NCBI GenBank assembly: GCA_050260015.1
Contig: JBLNBN010000063.1
Location: forward strand, 45,418 to 109,417
Direction: 5' to 3'
Source: JBLNBN01 sp050260015
Lineage (GTDB): Bacteria; Bacteroidota; Ignavibacteria; Kapaibacteriales; UBA2268
DNA: 64,000 bases
In this document: positions 6,854 to 14,811 of the stretch, piece after piece
How positions within the stretch are numbered: the stretch's first letter is position 1
Layout: every line of letters starts with the position of its first letter
The notes under the pieces: model-generated
Databases searched by the model: none
Told to the model about the DNA's origin: nothing
The model's input: only the letters and a program-made list of their open reading frames with translations
Made by a program: the position numbers and the translations under genes

Positions 6854-8788
6854 TTATTTCACCCGTATCCCGATTGAGCGACTAAGGAATCTACCCTCCG
6901 GGACGCTTTCATCGAATTTACTGGAGTTGACGCCGGTCTCGAATTTAAATTTGTCGCCTGCGACAGACTTTATATAATTTTCGGTGGCCTGCGCGCGTTC
7001 GCGGGAAAGCTCCGCGTTCCGCTCCTGCGTGCCCAAAGCGTCCGCGCTGCCGAGTATCTTAATCGTCGACCCCCCCGGAAGCAATTTGGCGAGCTGATCC
7101 AAAAGCCGTTTATTGTCATCCGTTAATACGGACGAATCGTAGGAGAATCGAAGTATTGCGTTAAAGTTGTTTAAATTTCTTTCGATGTTTTCCTGTGGGA
7201 GCGCCGCAAGGTCTACCGTGGTTTCCTTCCTCGCGCGCGCGCCTTCGTACTCCATCGACAGGTAGAATTGGGCCGCCGTTTCGTCCATTTGCAGGCGCCT
7301 TTCCACGGGGATCGATAAGCGCTCTTGGAATCCCAACGGGCGTTCGGTCGCGTTCGTCGAAATTTTGATTTTTGCTTTATCCCCGACGTTCTCTATTTTA
7401 AGGGCGGCTTCAAGCTTTCCGGAAAGAATAGAGAATTGGCTGAAGGCAACGTACTCCTGTAGCGGAGCGCTTTTCAGAACGATATCGACGCGGCGGTTTT
7501 CTTCCACGCCCTCCGCGAACTCTTGGTTGGAAGGGTTTGTCGGCTTACTAAACGCTTTTATCGAAATTTTATCCGCCGGAACGCCAATAGCAATGAAAGC
7601 GTCTCGCACGCTTTCGGCGCGTTTCTGAGCCAGGGCTATTCCTTCGGGCTCAAGGGCTGGCCCCGCCGTGGCCCCCTCCAATACGACCTGCGCAGTAGGA
7701 TTCTGCGACAGGATCTGCGCAATGCGCACAAGGACCTCTTTGTGAGATTCGACCGGGTCGCCCGCGAACCAGTTACGCTGCATAGGCGCGGAGAGTATAT
7801 ACTTCCCGGGAAGAGTCGAGCTGTTCGGTTCGAAGAAGATTGAATTCACTATCGGCAAGCTCGCGAGTATCTCCTCGCCGGTCTTAATCTTGCCCTCAAA
7901 CTTCAAGTCTTCGACGGCCAACGCCGGTTCCAAAACGACCGGTTCAGGCTTTGTTTCCGGTTTTGGAGCAGGCTTCGGGGCGGGAGGAAGCTCCGGCGCT
8001 TTCTCGCTTTCGATAAATCCGAAACGCAGGCCGAAATCCAATTTTACCGCGAAATGCTTTATGTCCGCGTCCTCGGTCAGCGAGTTAAAGTTATAGTCGA
8101 AGGATAGCTGCTCCGTAAGGAAGGAATTCGCTCCGACCTTTAGCATATTCTCCAAACCGACGGTAAGCCCGTAGAGCATAGACGACTTCGTAGTTATGTC
8201 GCCCGAAGCGATCAGCAATTTCTTAGTCTTCGCGCCGCCGCTTTCAAGGTAAAAATCCTCGGGCGAAACGACTTCGCGGCTCTGCTCGAACGTCGGGGCG
8301 AGGGGCAGCGCAAGCCTCGCGCCAAGTCCGATGCGTAGCGGACCGCTTAGAAAATTATCCGCTATCGTGAATCTAAACTCGGGCTGGAATTCCAGGAAGC
8401 TTGTTTTTAGATCGATCGCGTCTTCGATATTTACGTTCTCCACGGCGCCCGATATAGTGTCGCGCATAGGATATATGTTATTCTTATTAAGCTTGCCGGA
8501 CCGGTTTACGTAGCTAACGCCCAGGCCCGCGAACGTTCTATCGCTTAGCCTTCTCTCTACAAATATTCCCAAAGCCCCGCCTATGCCGTAGCCGGAGGGC
8601 AACGTGTCGCAGTCCGGGTTGGCGCCCTTAAAATTAGAGTTGGCGGAGGAGAGGCCGTTGTAGAGTAAGGATATTTTCGGATGAAGGGCTATTATTTCCT
8701 TATTGGTCGTTTGCGCATTCGCGCAGATGCCGCGATATGCGAATAAGGATATAAACGTAAGCATGGCAAGTCTTAAATATCGGCTCAT
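6854..8788 (-). CDS. Outer-membrane protein with beta-barrel-like N-terminus and two OmpA-like domains
   Basis: A 644-residue envelope protein. A signal peptide ends near residue 26 (FAYRGICANAQ). Residues about 30-255 have the alternating pattern and aromatic girdle of an outer-membrane barrel. A proline/lysine-rich linker (PPAPKPAPKPETKP) follows near residue 265. Then come two OmpA-C-like modules, both of the peptidoglycan-binding type. The first starts near 310 (SIFFEPNSSTLPG) and ends with EENRRVDIVLK. The second starts near 540 (LRFSYDSSVLTDDNKRLL) and includes NAELSRERAQA. A roughly 90-residue beta-sandwich-like region separates them. It should tether the outer membrane to peptidoglycan. 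It is divergent from the FAD oxidase across a short gap holding an 18-bp palindrome. Confidence 0.85.
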   Translation of the reverse strand: MSRYLRLAMLTFISLFAYRGICANAQTTNKEIIALHPKISLLYNGLSSANSNFKGANPDCDTLPSGYGIGGALGIFVERRLSDRTFAGLGVSYVNRSGKLNKNNIYPMRDTISGAVENVNIEDAIDLKTSFLEFQPEFRFTIADNFLSGPLRIGLGARLALPLAPTFEQSREVVSPEDFYLESGGAKTKKLLIASGDITTKSSMLYGLTVGLENMLKVGANSFLTEQLSFDYNFNSLTEDADIKHFAVKLDFGLRFGFIESEKAPELPPAPKPAPKPETKPEPVVLEPALAVEDLKFEGKIKTGEEILASLPIVNSIFFEPNSSTLPGKYILSAPMQRNWFAGDPVESHKEVLVRIAQILSQNPTAQVVLEGATAGPALEPEGIALAQKRAESVRDAFIAIGVPADKISIKAFSKPTNPSNQEFAEGVEENRRVDIVLKSAPLQEYVAFSQFSILSGKLEAALKIENVGDKAKIKISTNATERPLGFQERLSIPVERRLQMDETAAQFYLSMEYEGARARKETTVDLAALPQENIERNLNNFNAILRFSYDSSVLTDDNKRLLDQLAKLLPGGSTIKILGSADALGTQERNAELSRERAQATENYIKSVAGDKFKFETGVNSSKFDESVPEGRFLSRSIGIRVK

Positions 8789-8818
8789 ATCAGTTATTAT
8801 TAAAATGGAACCCGAATT

Positions 8819-8836
8819 TTTCGTAAATTTACGAAA
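8819..8836. promoter_or_regulatory. 18-bp perfect palindrome, candidate operator
   Basis: TTTCGTAAATTTACGAAA is its own reverse complement over all 18 bases. It is centred in the 89-bp gap between the divergent ompA-like gene (start 8788) and the FAD oxidase gene (start 8878). Position and symmetry suggest a dimeric-repressor binding site, possibly controlling both genes. No regulator gene is adjacent. Confidence 0.5.
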
Positions 8837-8877
8837 GAAAAATATATATATTGAGAAAAAGATTACTGATAAACTAC

Positions 8878-10353
8878 ATGATTATTAAAGAAGATATTGA
8901 TACGATAACGCCTTACCTTTCCGACGGTTCTAATTTATCGGGGAGCGCCGAGAAAGTTTATTTGCCCGAATCCGCCGAAGAACTATCCGCTGCGGTACAG
9001 GAATGCGGCCTGATAAATACCCGAATTACCGTTTCTGGAGGCGGGACCGGCCTAACTGGCGGTAGAATACCCACGGGCGGCGCTATCATCTCCACCGAAA
9101 GATTGAACTCAATAATAGACTTAGACGAAAAGCGAAGAATAGTCCGGGTTCAGGCCGGAATTTTACTAAAAGACCTAAACGAATCGCTGGCGGAACGGAA
9201 TCTATTCTATGCTCCAAATCCAACGGAAATCCTCGGCTCGATAGGCGGGAATATCGCGACGAACGCCTCCGGCAGCAGAACTTTTAAGTACGGCCAAACG
9301 CGTTCGCACGTACTGGCGCTTAAGATGGCGCTTGCGTCGGGGGAATTATTCCAGCTTTCGCGCGGCGAAAACATGATAACCGGCGGTAGGGGAAGGCTTC
9401 TTACTCCGAAGGGGCATGCTTACGACATATTTACCGACAATATAACCTCCAATAATATAAAAAACGCCGCAGGCTACCATTTACGTCGCGATATGGATAT
9501 GATCGATCTCTTTATCGGTAGCGAAGGAACCCTTGCGATAACTACGGAAGCCGAGCTTAAAGTCCAGGTAATACCGGAGAAAGTAATCTCCGGCATAGTA
9601 TTCTTTTCTTCGTATTCTCCATTATTTGAGTTTACCGAGGAGGTATGCGAGCGGAGCAAGTATAATAATCAAATGGATTACCGGGCCGTGCGAGATATTT
9701 CCGCGCGCGTCGTGGAGTTCTTCGATAGCGAGTCGCTCGACCTGTTGCGAACGAAGTACGCGCATATTCCCAAGTCCGCCATAGGAGCTATATGGTTCGA
9801 GCAAGAAGTGGCGTTGGAGGATGAATCGCACGTTTTGGACAAGTGGATAACGAAGATAATCAAATCGACCGATCTCTCCGAGCATACTTGGATCGCACAA
9901 ACGGAGAAGCAACAGCAGGAGTTTACGGAATTCCGGCACGCGCTGCCCCTAATGATAAACGATATTATTTTTGGGAACAATCAGCAAAAGATCGGGACTG
10001 ACACGGCCGTGCCTCAGGGAGAGGCTCACGGCGTATTTGTTCATCTCAAGATGGGGCTCAGCGCAATGGGACTGCGCCACGTGATCTTCGGCCATATATC
10101 TTCCAATCACTTCCACAGCGATATTTTCTATCAAAACGACGACGAGCGCAGGAAGGCTTTGGAGTTCTACAGGCTGGCGCTCAAGAAGGCGGTAGCGGCC
10201 GGCGGGACAATATCGGCCGAGCATGGCATCGGCAAGCTAAAGCGGGAGTATCTTCCAATAATGTATACAACCGCTCAAATTGATATTATGAAGAAAATCA
10301 AAAGAACGCTGGATCCATCCCTGCTATTAGGGATGGGAAATCTGTTCGCATAA
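8878..10353 (+). CDS. FAD-linked oxidase, GlcD / D-lactate dehydrogenase type
   Basis: A 491-residue flavoprotein of the VAO/PCMH superfamily that probably oxidises a 2-hydroxy acid such as D-lactate or glycolate. The FAD-binding domain contains GGGTGLTGGRIPTGG near residue 50 and PTEILGSIGGNIATNASGS near residue 110. The C-terminal FAD-oxidase domain has the metal/substrate histidines in NHFHSD, and the near-terminal signature ISAEHGIGKLKREYL. I chose ATG at 8878; an in-frame TTG at 8851 is possible but would overlap the promoter side of the palindrome. No Fe-S partner (GlcF-like) is adjacent, so it may act alone or with a distant partner. Substrate is not decided by the sequence. Confidence 0.85.
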   Translation: MIIKEDIDTITPYLSDGSNLSGSAEKVYLPESAEELSAAVQECGLINTRITVSGGGTGLTGGRIPTGGAIISTERLNSIIDLDEKRRIVRVQAGILLKDLNESLAERNLFYAPNPTEILGSIGGNIATNASGSRTFKYGQTRSHVLALKMALASGELFQLSRGENMITGGRGRLLTPKGHAYDIFTDNITSNNIKNAAGYHLRRDMDMIDLFIGSEGTLAITTEAELKVQVIPEKVISGIVFFSSYSPLFEFTEEVCERSKYNNQMDYRAVRDISARVVEFFDSESLDLLRTKYAHIPKSAIGAIWFEQEVALEDESHVLDKWITKIIKSTDLSEHTWIAQTEKQQQEFTEFRHALPLMINDIIFGNNQQKIGTDTAVPQGEAHGVFVHLKMGLSAMGLRHVIFGHISSNHFHSDIFYQNDDERRKALEFYRLALKKAVAAGGTISAEHGIGKLKREYLPIMYTTAQIDIMKKIKRTLDPSLLLGMGNLFA

Positions 10354-10371
10354 TTATAGTATAAAAAATAA

Positions 10372-10416
10372 ATAAAAAAAAAGCGAACGCCGGATCGACC
10401 CGGCGTTCGCTTTTTT
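10372..10416. terminator. Bidirectional rho-independent terminator
   Basis: A perfect 13-bp stem (AAGCGAACGCCGG at 10381-10393, six-base loop, complement at 10400-10412) is flanked by A-run and T-run. It separates the FAD oxidase gene from the convergent osmC-like gene and can serve both strands. Confidence 0.92.
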
Positions 10417-10460
10417 GCTATGCCGCGTCGACATAACAAAGTGGGGAGGGGGAGAAAACT

Positions 10461-10904
10461 CTACATATCTTTTATGGAATTGTCGATAGCGGCGTCTAAA
10501 GTAATCTTAACTCCCGCTAGCGCTTTGGAAACCGGGCAATTCACTTTCGCCAGGTCCGCATTTTTCACGAACTCTTCATTGGAAATGCCCGGCACGCTCG
10601 CTCGGGTAACGAGATGTATTTCCGTAATGGCGAATCCTGCGTCGCTCTGCTCTAATTTAACTGAGGCGTTGGTCTGTATCTTCTCGCTTGAGAACCCAGC
10701 TTGCTTCAGTATATTGCTTAAAGCCATGGAAAAGCACCCGGCATGCGCCGCGCCAATAAGCTCTTCGGGGTTAGTCCCGGGTTCGTTTTCGAATCTGGTT
10801 CTAAAATTAAAATTTACCTGGAATGCGTCGCTTTCCCCGCGCGCATGACCGGAACCATTCGTTAAATCTCCATACCAAGTAGCTGTTGCTTTACGCTCAA
10901 TCAT
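10461..10904 (-). CDS. osmC: OsmC family peroxiredoxin
   Basis: A 147-residue cytoplasmic thiol peroxidase of the OsmC/Ohr superfamily that reduces organic hydroperoxides. The N-terminus MIERKATATWYGDLTNGSG and the motif TNPEELIGAAHAGCFSMAL are diagnostic. The two redox-active cysteines are in AAHAGC and KVNCPVSKAL. The whole protein is present and of normal length. It lies alone, with a strong terminator downstream and 480 bp of AT-rich DNA upstream. Confidence 0.92.
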   Translation of the reverse strand: MIERKATATWYGDLTNGSGHARGESDAFQVNFNFRTRFENEPGTNPEELIGAAHAGCFSMALSNILKQAGFSSEKIQTNASVKLEQSDAGFAITEIHLVTRASVPGISNEEFVKNADLAKVNCPVSKALAGVKITLDAAIDNSIKDM

Positions 10905-11387
10905 TTCAATTCCTATAAAAAAATGAACAAAATTTACTTTATAATCGATTGAAGCTAAATTTTATTTGCATTCCCGGCAGTATTTTTTCGGTTAATAATT
11001 AATTTCGAAAATTTAATACAAAATTCATTTAATATATAAAATAATTAGTTAACTTGTCCATCAATTTCCGTACAAGCAGAAAAATAATTACATAAACCTT
11101 GTAATTAGAAAATGAATAGCGGCTCTAAATCATTGAAAATATTACATAATCAAAATATTTTACTGTTTTAGAAAAAATAGGCACAATAAATGCTTAATGT
11201 AAAATCGGAAGACTCCAATAGAAAAGTCGCTTATTCGAAAGTTTAGTTCATTCTAAATAATATTTATTTCTTAATTTATGAAATAAATTTTAGGTCTTTT
11301 CCGTTGTACGAATTGTGGATAATGCAATTCTATTTTTTATTGATTTCAAATTATTGAACTGAAGCAAAACCACACGGGCCCATAAAC
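10905..11387. other. AT-rich intergenic region upstream of the surface-protein locus
   Basis: 483 bp between the osmC gene and the 865-aa gene, with no credible open frame and very low GC. It holds a 7-bp inverted repeat TAATTAC / GTAATTA with a 9-base spacer at 11085-11107, and a perfect TTATCCACA box on the minus strand at 11314-11322. It is the obvious place for the promoter and control sites of the 27-kb plus-strand locus. I found no full Bacteroidota promoter consensus in it. Confidence 0.6.
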
Positions 11388-13985
11388 ATGAATCACTTGA
11401 TCGTCCACATAAGAAAAAGCGCCTACGGCAGAACGCTGGCGACAGCCGCTATAATATTGACCTTCGCTTTTTCAACGAGCCTCCTTGCACAAACAAAAAA
11501 CGTGGGTATTGGTACGAACTCGCCGAACGCATCCGCTATCCTGGACTTAGACGTTTCGGACGGCTCGCTTTTCCCGAATAAATTGGGTTTGCTGATTCCC
11601 CGTATGTCGACGGCGGAGCGAGACGCCATCTCGTCGCCAGCTTTAAGCCTTATAATTTTCAACACGACCGCAGGGCGCTTCGAGTACTATACCGGTTCCT
11701 CCTGGGCCCAGATCCTACCTGGATCCGACGTTCCGTTTTCGATTCTCCAGAACGGCACGAACACTACCGCGAATATGTTAGTTGGCCCGGGAGCTTCTCT
11801 TGCGCCTACTGGCGCCGGCGTGATAACGGCGAACGCTTTTATCGGGACAGGCTCGGCTACCAACGCTATCGACTTAGCGAGCGGGGAAGTATCGGGCGTC
11901 CTGCCGATCGCTGCCGGCGGCACGGGGCTTACCGGCGTTCCGTCCAACGGCGCACTGCTGATTGGAAACGGATCCGGATATGCGCTTTCTAATTTGTCGG
12001 CAGGATCGAATATAACTATAACTAATTCGGCGGGCGGAATTCAAATTTCAGCTTCCGGGCTAGAAGGCGTGCTCAATTTCCAGGCGCCCTTATCGCGCTC
12101 AGGCGCCGACGTCTCGATCCCGCAAGCTAACGCGTCGACGGACGGTTATCTTTCCTCGATAGATTGGAGCGCTTTCAATTCTAAAGAAAGCTCGATCATC
12201 GCCGGAACTAACGCGCAATACTGGCGCGGCGACAAGAGCTGGCAGACTTTAAACACTTCCGCAGTGCCGGAAGGCGCGAATCAATACTATACCGACGCGA
12301 GAGCTCGGGCCGCGATTTCGGCTTCCGCTCCCGTCTTATACGATAACTTAACCGGCGGAATATCAATTCAAAGCAATTCGGCCGCAAACGCGGGAGTTGT
12401 CGCAGCCGGTGCCGGCAACGCGACGAAAGTCTGGAAGACGGATGCGGCAGGGATCCCCGCATGGCGCGACGACGCCTCCGGATCCGGCACGGTTACTTCG
12501 GTCGCTCTCGGTATGCCCGCGCAATTTAACGTTTCAGGCTCCCCGATTACGGACGCCGGAACTCTAACGGTCGGCTGGCAAGACGCCGCCGCGAATACAA
12601 TCCTGGCCGGGCCCGCATCCGGCGCTGCCGGCGCGCCCGCTTTCCGGGCGTTAACCGACGACGACGTGCCGGATAATATAACTTTAACGGGCTATTTGCC
12701 TTTGACCGGCGGAGCTCTTTCAGGCGCGCTCGATATGTCGAACAACCCGATCTTAAATATTGGCGCTGCCGGGACCGACTTTACGGCGACGGGCGGATTG
12801 AATCTTGCCGACGCGTTAACTATATCGGCGGGCGGCGCATCCATTACGGGCAATTTTGCATTGACGGGGAATATTACTTCGACCGGCTCGGCCAGCTTCA
12901 CTGGGAAAGTCAGCTCTGCTCTTACGCTTGGAACAGATCCGGCGGCCACGCTTGTTACTAAAAGCTACGTGGACACTCTTTCGAAGCCTGGCGATTACGA
13001 ACCGATACTTACTTTCTCGCCAAGCGCTACGCTTAAAAACAACCGAAGACTTACCTTCGGCGCAGGTCTTAACTATAGTCTTGGCGGCGCGGACGACGAC
13101 GACCTGACGGTTTACCTCGACAATAGCGGGGTAACAGCGGGAGCCTACGGCGCCGCTAACAAAGTCGCGCAAATAACGGTGGACGCCTACGGGCGAATTA
13201 CCTCGGCCGCCAACCTCGATATCTCTGGCGTTACGCCCGGAGGAACTGCCGGCGGGGATTTATCGGGCGATTACCCCAATCCCACTGTCGCGAAGCTGCA
13301 AAATCGAAATGTCTCCGCAAATGCCCCTTTAGACGGTAACTTCCTTCGTTGGAACGAAACGAACGCCGAGTGGGAGCCCTCCGCTATGACTGTTTCCGGG
13401 ATGTGGTCCACTTCCGGAAATACAATAGGCGCGACCGATTATTTAGGTTCCGCAGCGGGCGAGACGAATCCCCTGATATTTAAAATAAACGGCTCCGAAT
13501 CGATGCGCATAGTCGACGGCGGCTTCATTGGAATAGGCGACGAAACGCCCGACGCCAGGCTGGAAATTTCCAGGCCTAGCATTGGGAATATTTTTTATGC
13601 AAGCTCCACCGAAGGTTCGGACGGCGATTTATTCACAATTGACGCCAATGGTAAAGTAGGCTTTGGGGTATCGAACCCCTTGACTCAAGCGGACGTGAAC
13701 GGCGCATTAGCTGTTCGGAATCAAACCGCCGCGATCGTAGCCGGCGAAGTGCAGGTAGGCAACGCTTCTTACATTAAGATCGACCAGTCGGGAACGTTTA
13801 CCCTGACGAACGGACTACAGACCGGGCAATTACTCGTTTTGCAAAGCGCGGCCGCGGACGTCGTCCTGGCCGACGGCGGAACTCTCGCGCTGTCGGGAGC
13901 GTGGGACAGCGACGCGAAAGACGTTATAACTTTAATCTGGGACGGAACGAATTGGGTTGAAATTTCAAGGAGTATGAATCACTAA
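11388..13985 (+). CDS. Secreted phage tail-fibre-like surface protein
   Basis: An 865-residue exported protein. A signal peptide ends near residue 35 (AFSTSLLAQ). The mature N-terminus carries NVGIGTNSPNASAILDL and LGLLIPRMSTAERDAI, motifs shared by phage tail fibres and fibrous surface proteins of Bacteroidota. The body is Gly/Ala/Ser/Asn-rich, with recurring elements such as AAGGTGLTG, ANQYYTDARARAA, AGGDLSGDYPNPTV and TKSYVDTL, typical of long trimeric fibres. The end (DVITLIWDGTNWVEI) resembles a small terminal domain. There is no endosialidase chaperone domain and no T9SS-type tail. It begins the 27-kb surface cluster and is followed 91 bp later by a C1q-like gene. There are no other phage genes nearby, so this is not a prophage remnant. 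Confidence 0.75.
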   Translation: MNHLIVHIRKSAYGRTLATAAIILTFAFSTSLLAQTKNVGIGTNSPNASAILDLDVSDGSLFPNKLGLLIPRMSTAERDAISSPALSLIIFNTTAGRFEYYTGSSWAQILPGSDVPFSILQNGTNTTANMLVGPGASLAPTGAGVITANAFIGTGSATNAIDLASGEVSGVLPIAAGGTGLTGVPSNGALLIGNGSGYALSNLSAGSNITITNSAGGIQISASGLEGVLNFQAPLSRSGADVSIPQANASTDGYLSSIDWSAFNSKESSIIAGTNAQYWRGDKSWQTLNTSAVPEGANQYYTDARARAAISASAPVLYDNLTGGISIQSNSAANAGVVAAGAGNATKVWKTDAAGIPAWRDDASGSGTVTSVALGMPAQFNVSGSPITDAGTLTVGWQDAAANTILAGPASGAAGAPAFRALTDDDVPDNITLTGYLPLTGGALSGALDMSNNPILNIGAAGTDFTATGGLNLADALTISAGGASITGNFALTGNITSTGSASFTGKVSSALTLGTDPAATLVTKSYVDTLSKPGDYEPILTFSPSATLKNNRRLTFGAGLNYSLGGADDDDLTVYLDNSGVTAGAYGAANKVAQITVDAYGRITSAANLDISGVTPGGTAGGDLSGDYPNPTVAKLQNRNVSANAPLDGNFLRWNETNAEWEPSAMTVSGMWSTSGNTIGATDYLGSAAGETNPLIFKINGSESMRIVDGGFIGIGDETPDARLEISRPSIGNIFYASSTEGSDGDLFTIDANGKVGFGVSNPLTQADVNGALAVRNQTAAIVAGEVQVGNASYIKIDQSGTFTLTNGLQTGQLLVLQSAAADVVLADGGTLALSGAWDSDAKDVITLIWDGTNWVEISRSMNH

Positions 13986-14076
13986 GGGACTGAGGGGCTA
14001 AGGATTGGCCAATTACATTCGGATAAGGCAATTATGATTTATTGAAAATAAATGTTTCAATTTTGCCGGGACCGTT

Positions 14077-14808
14077 ATGAAATTGTCGTCTTGCCTAAAA
14101 TGGGCATTATTTTTGATTTACTCTGCTTCGGCCTATGCGCAAAGCGTTAGAAACGAGCAGGTTATACGATTTGAGAACGCGAACGATCATGCCGTCGGCG
14201 TAAGCGTATCCGCCTCTCCATGGACTTCAGCGGATATGAAAGTAGTCTTTCCTGCGGAAATTCCACAGGCGGGGCAGATTTTAAAAGTGGATTCCGTTAC
14301 CGGTTCCAAAATAGTTCTTTCCTGGGCGAGCGAGCGACCGGACTCTATTAGCATGATGCGAGCTTACTACATGGGGACCGAGACAGTTCCCTACGGATCG
14401 TGGAGCAAGATATCTTTCAACACGGAAAGCTACGACCTGAACGGCGAGTACGACGAGAGCTCGTCAAAGAAGTTTAAAGCTAAGGCCGAGGGATATTACC
14501 AGGTCCTCGCGAGGGTGGAATTAGGGCAGGTAGACTATGTAACTCATAATATTACTGCGAGTTTAACTGTCGGGATTTATAAAAACGGTTCTTTATTAAC
14601 GCGAGGCAATACGTTCCCGACAACTCTTGTTACAATGTCGAATAACGTATTAAGAGGCGAAATTGGAGCTTTGGTCGCGGACGTCGCTCATCTGAATGCC
14701 GGCGACGAGATCGAGATCTATGTGTATTACCAGGCCCCGAACAATCATCCCAGGGATTTAATCCAGGGCGAGGGCAGAACTTTTTTAAGCATTTACAAAA
14801 TAAAATAA
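14077..14808 (+). CDS. Secreted protein with C1q/TNF-like domain
   Basis: A 243-residue exported protein with a signal peptide ending SASAYAQ near residue 22. The first 100 residues are a short beta-rich region. The C-terminal half (about 110-243) looks like a C1q/TNF-type jelly roll: SWSKISFNTESYDLNG, AEGYYQVLARVEL, GIYKNGSLLTRGN, LNAGDEIEIYVYY and the terminal FLSIYKIK match the strand order of that fold. Such domains form trimers and often cap fibres, so a head group for the upstream tail-fibre-like protein is plausible; this is inference. It is 3 nt upstream of the giant gene, so the two are almost certainly co-translated. Confidence 0.7.
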   Translation: MKLSSCLKWALFLIYSASAYAQSVRNEQVIRFENANDHAVGVSVSASPWTSADMKVVFPAEIPQAGQILKVDSVTGSKIVLSWASERPDSISMMRAYYMGTETVPYGSWSKISFNTESYDLNGEYDESSSKKFKAKAEGYYQVLARVELGQVDYVTHNITASLTVGIYKNGSLLTRGNTFPTTLVTMSNNVLRGEIGALVADVAHLNAGDEIEIYVYYQAPNNHPRDLIQGEGRTFLSIYKIK

Positions 14809-14811
14809 AAT

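Noticed and set aside
11314..11322. Perfect DnaA box as an origin marker
   Set aside because: A single 9-mer is expected by chance about once in this much AT-rich DNA; no second box nearby.
11388..14808. Prophage remnant
   Set aside because: The tail-fibre-like and C1q-like proteins have signal peptides and surface neighbours; there is no integrase, capsid, terminase or attachment repeat.
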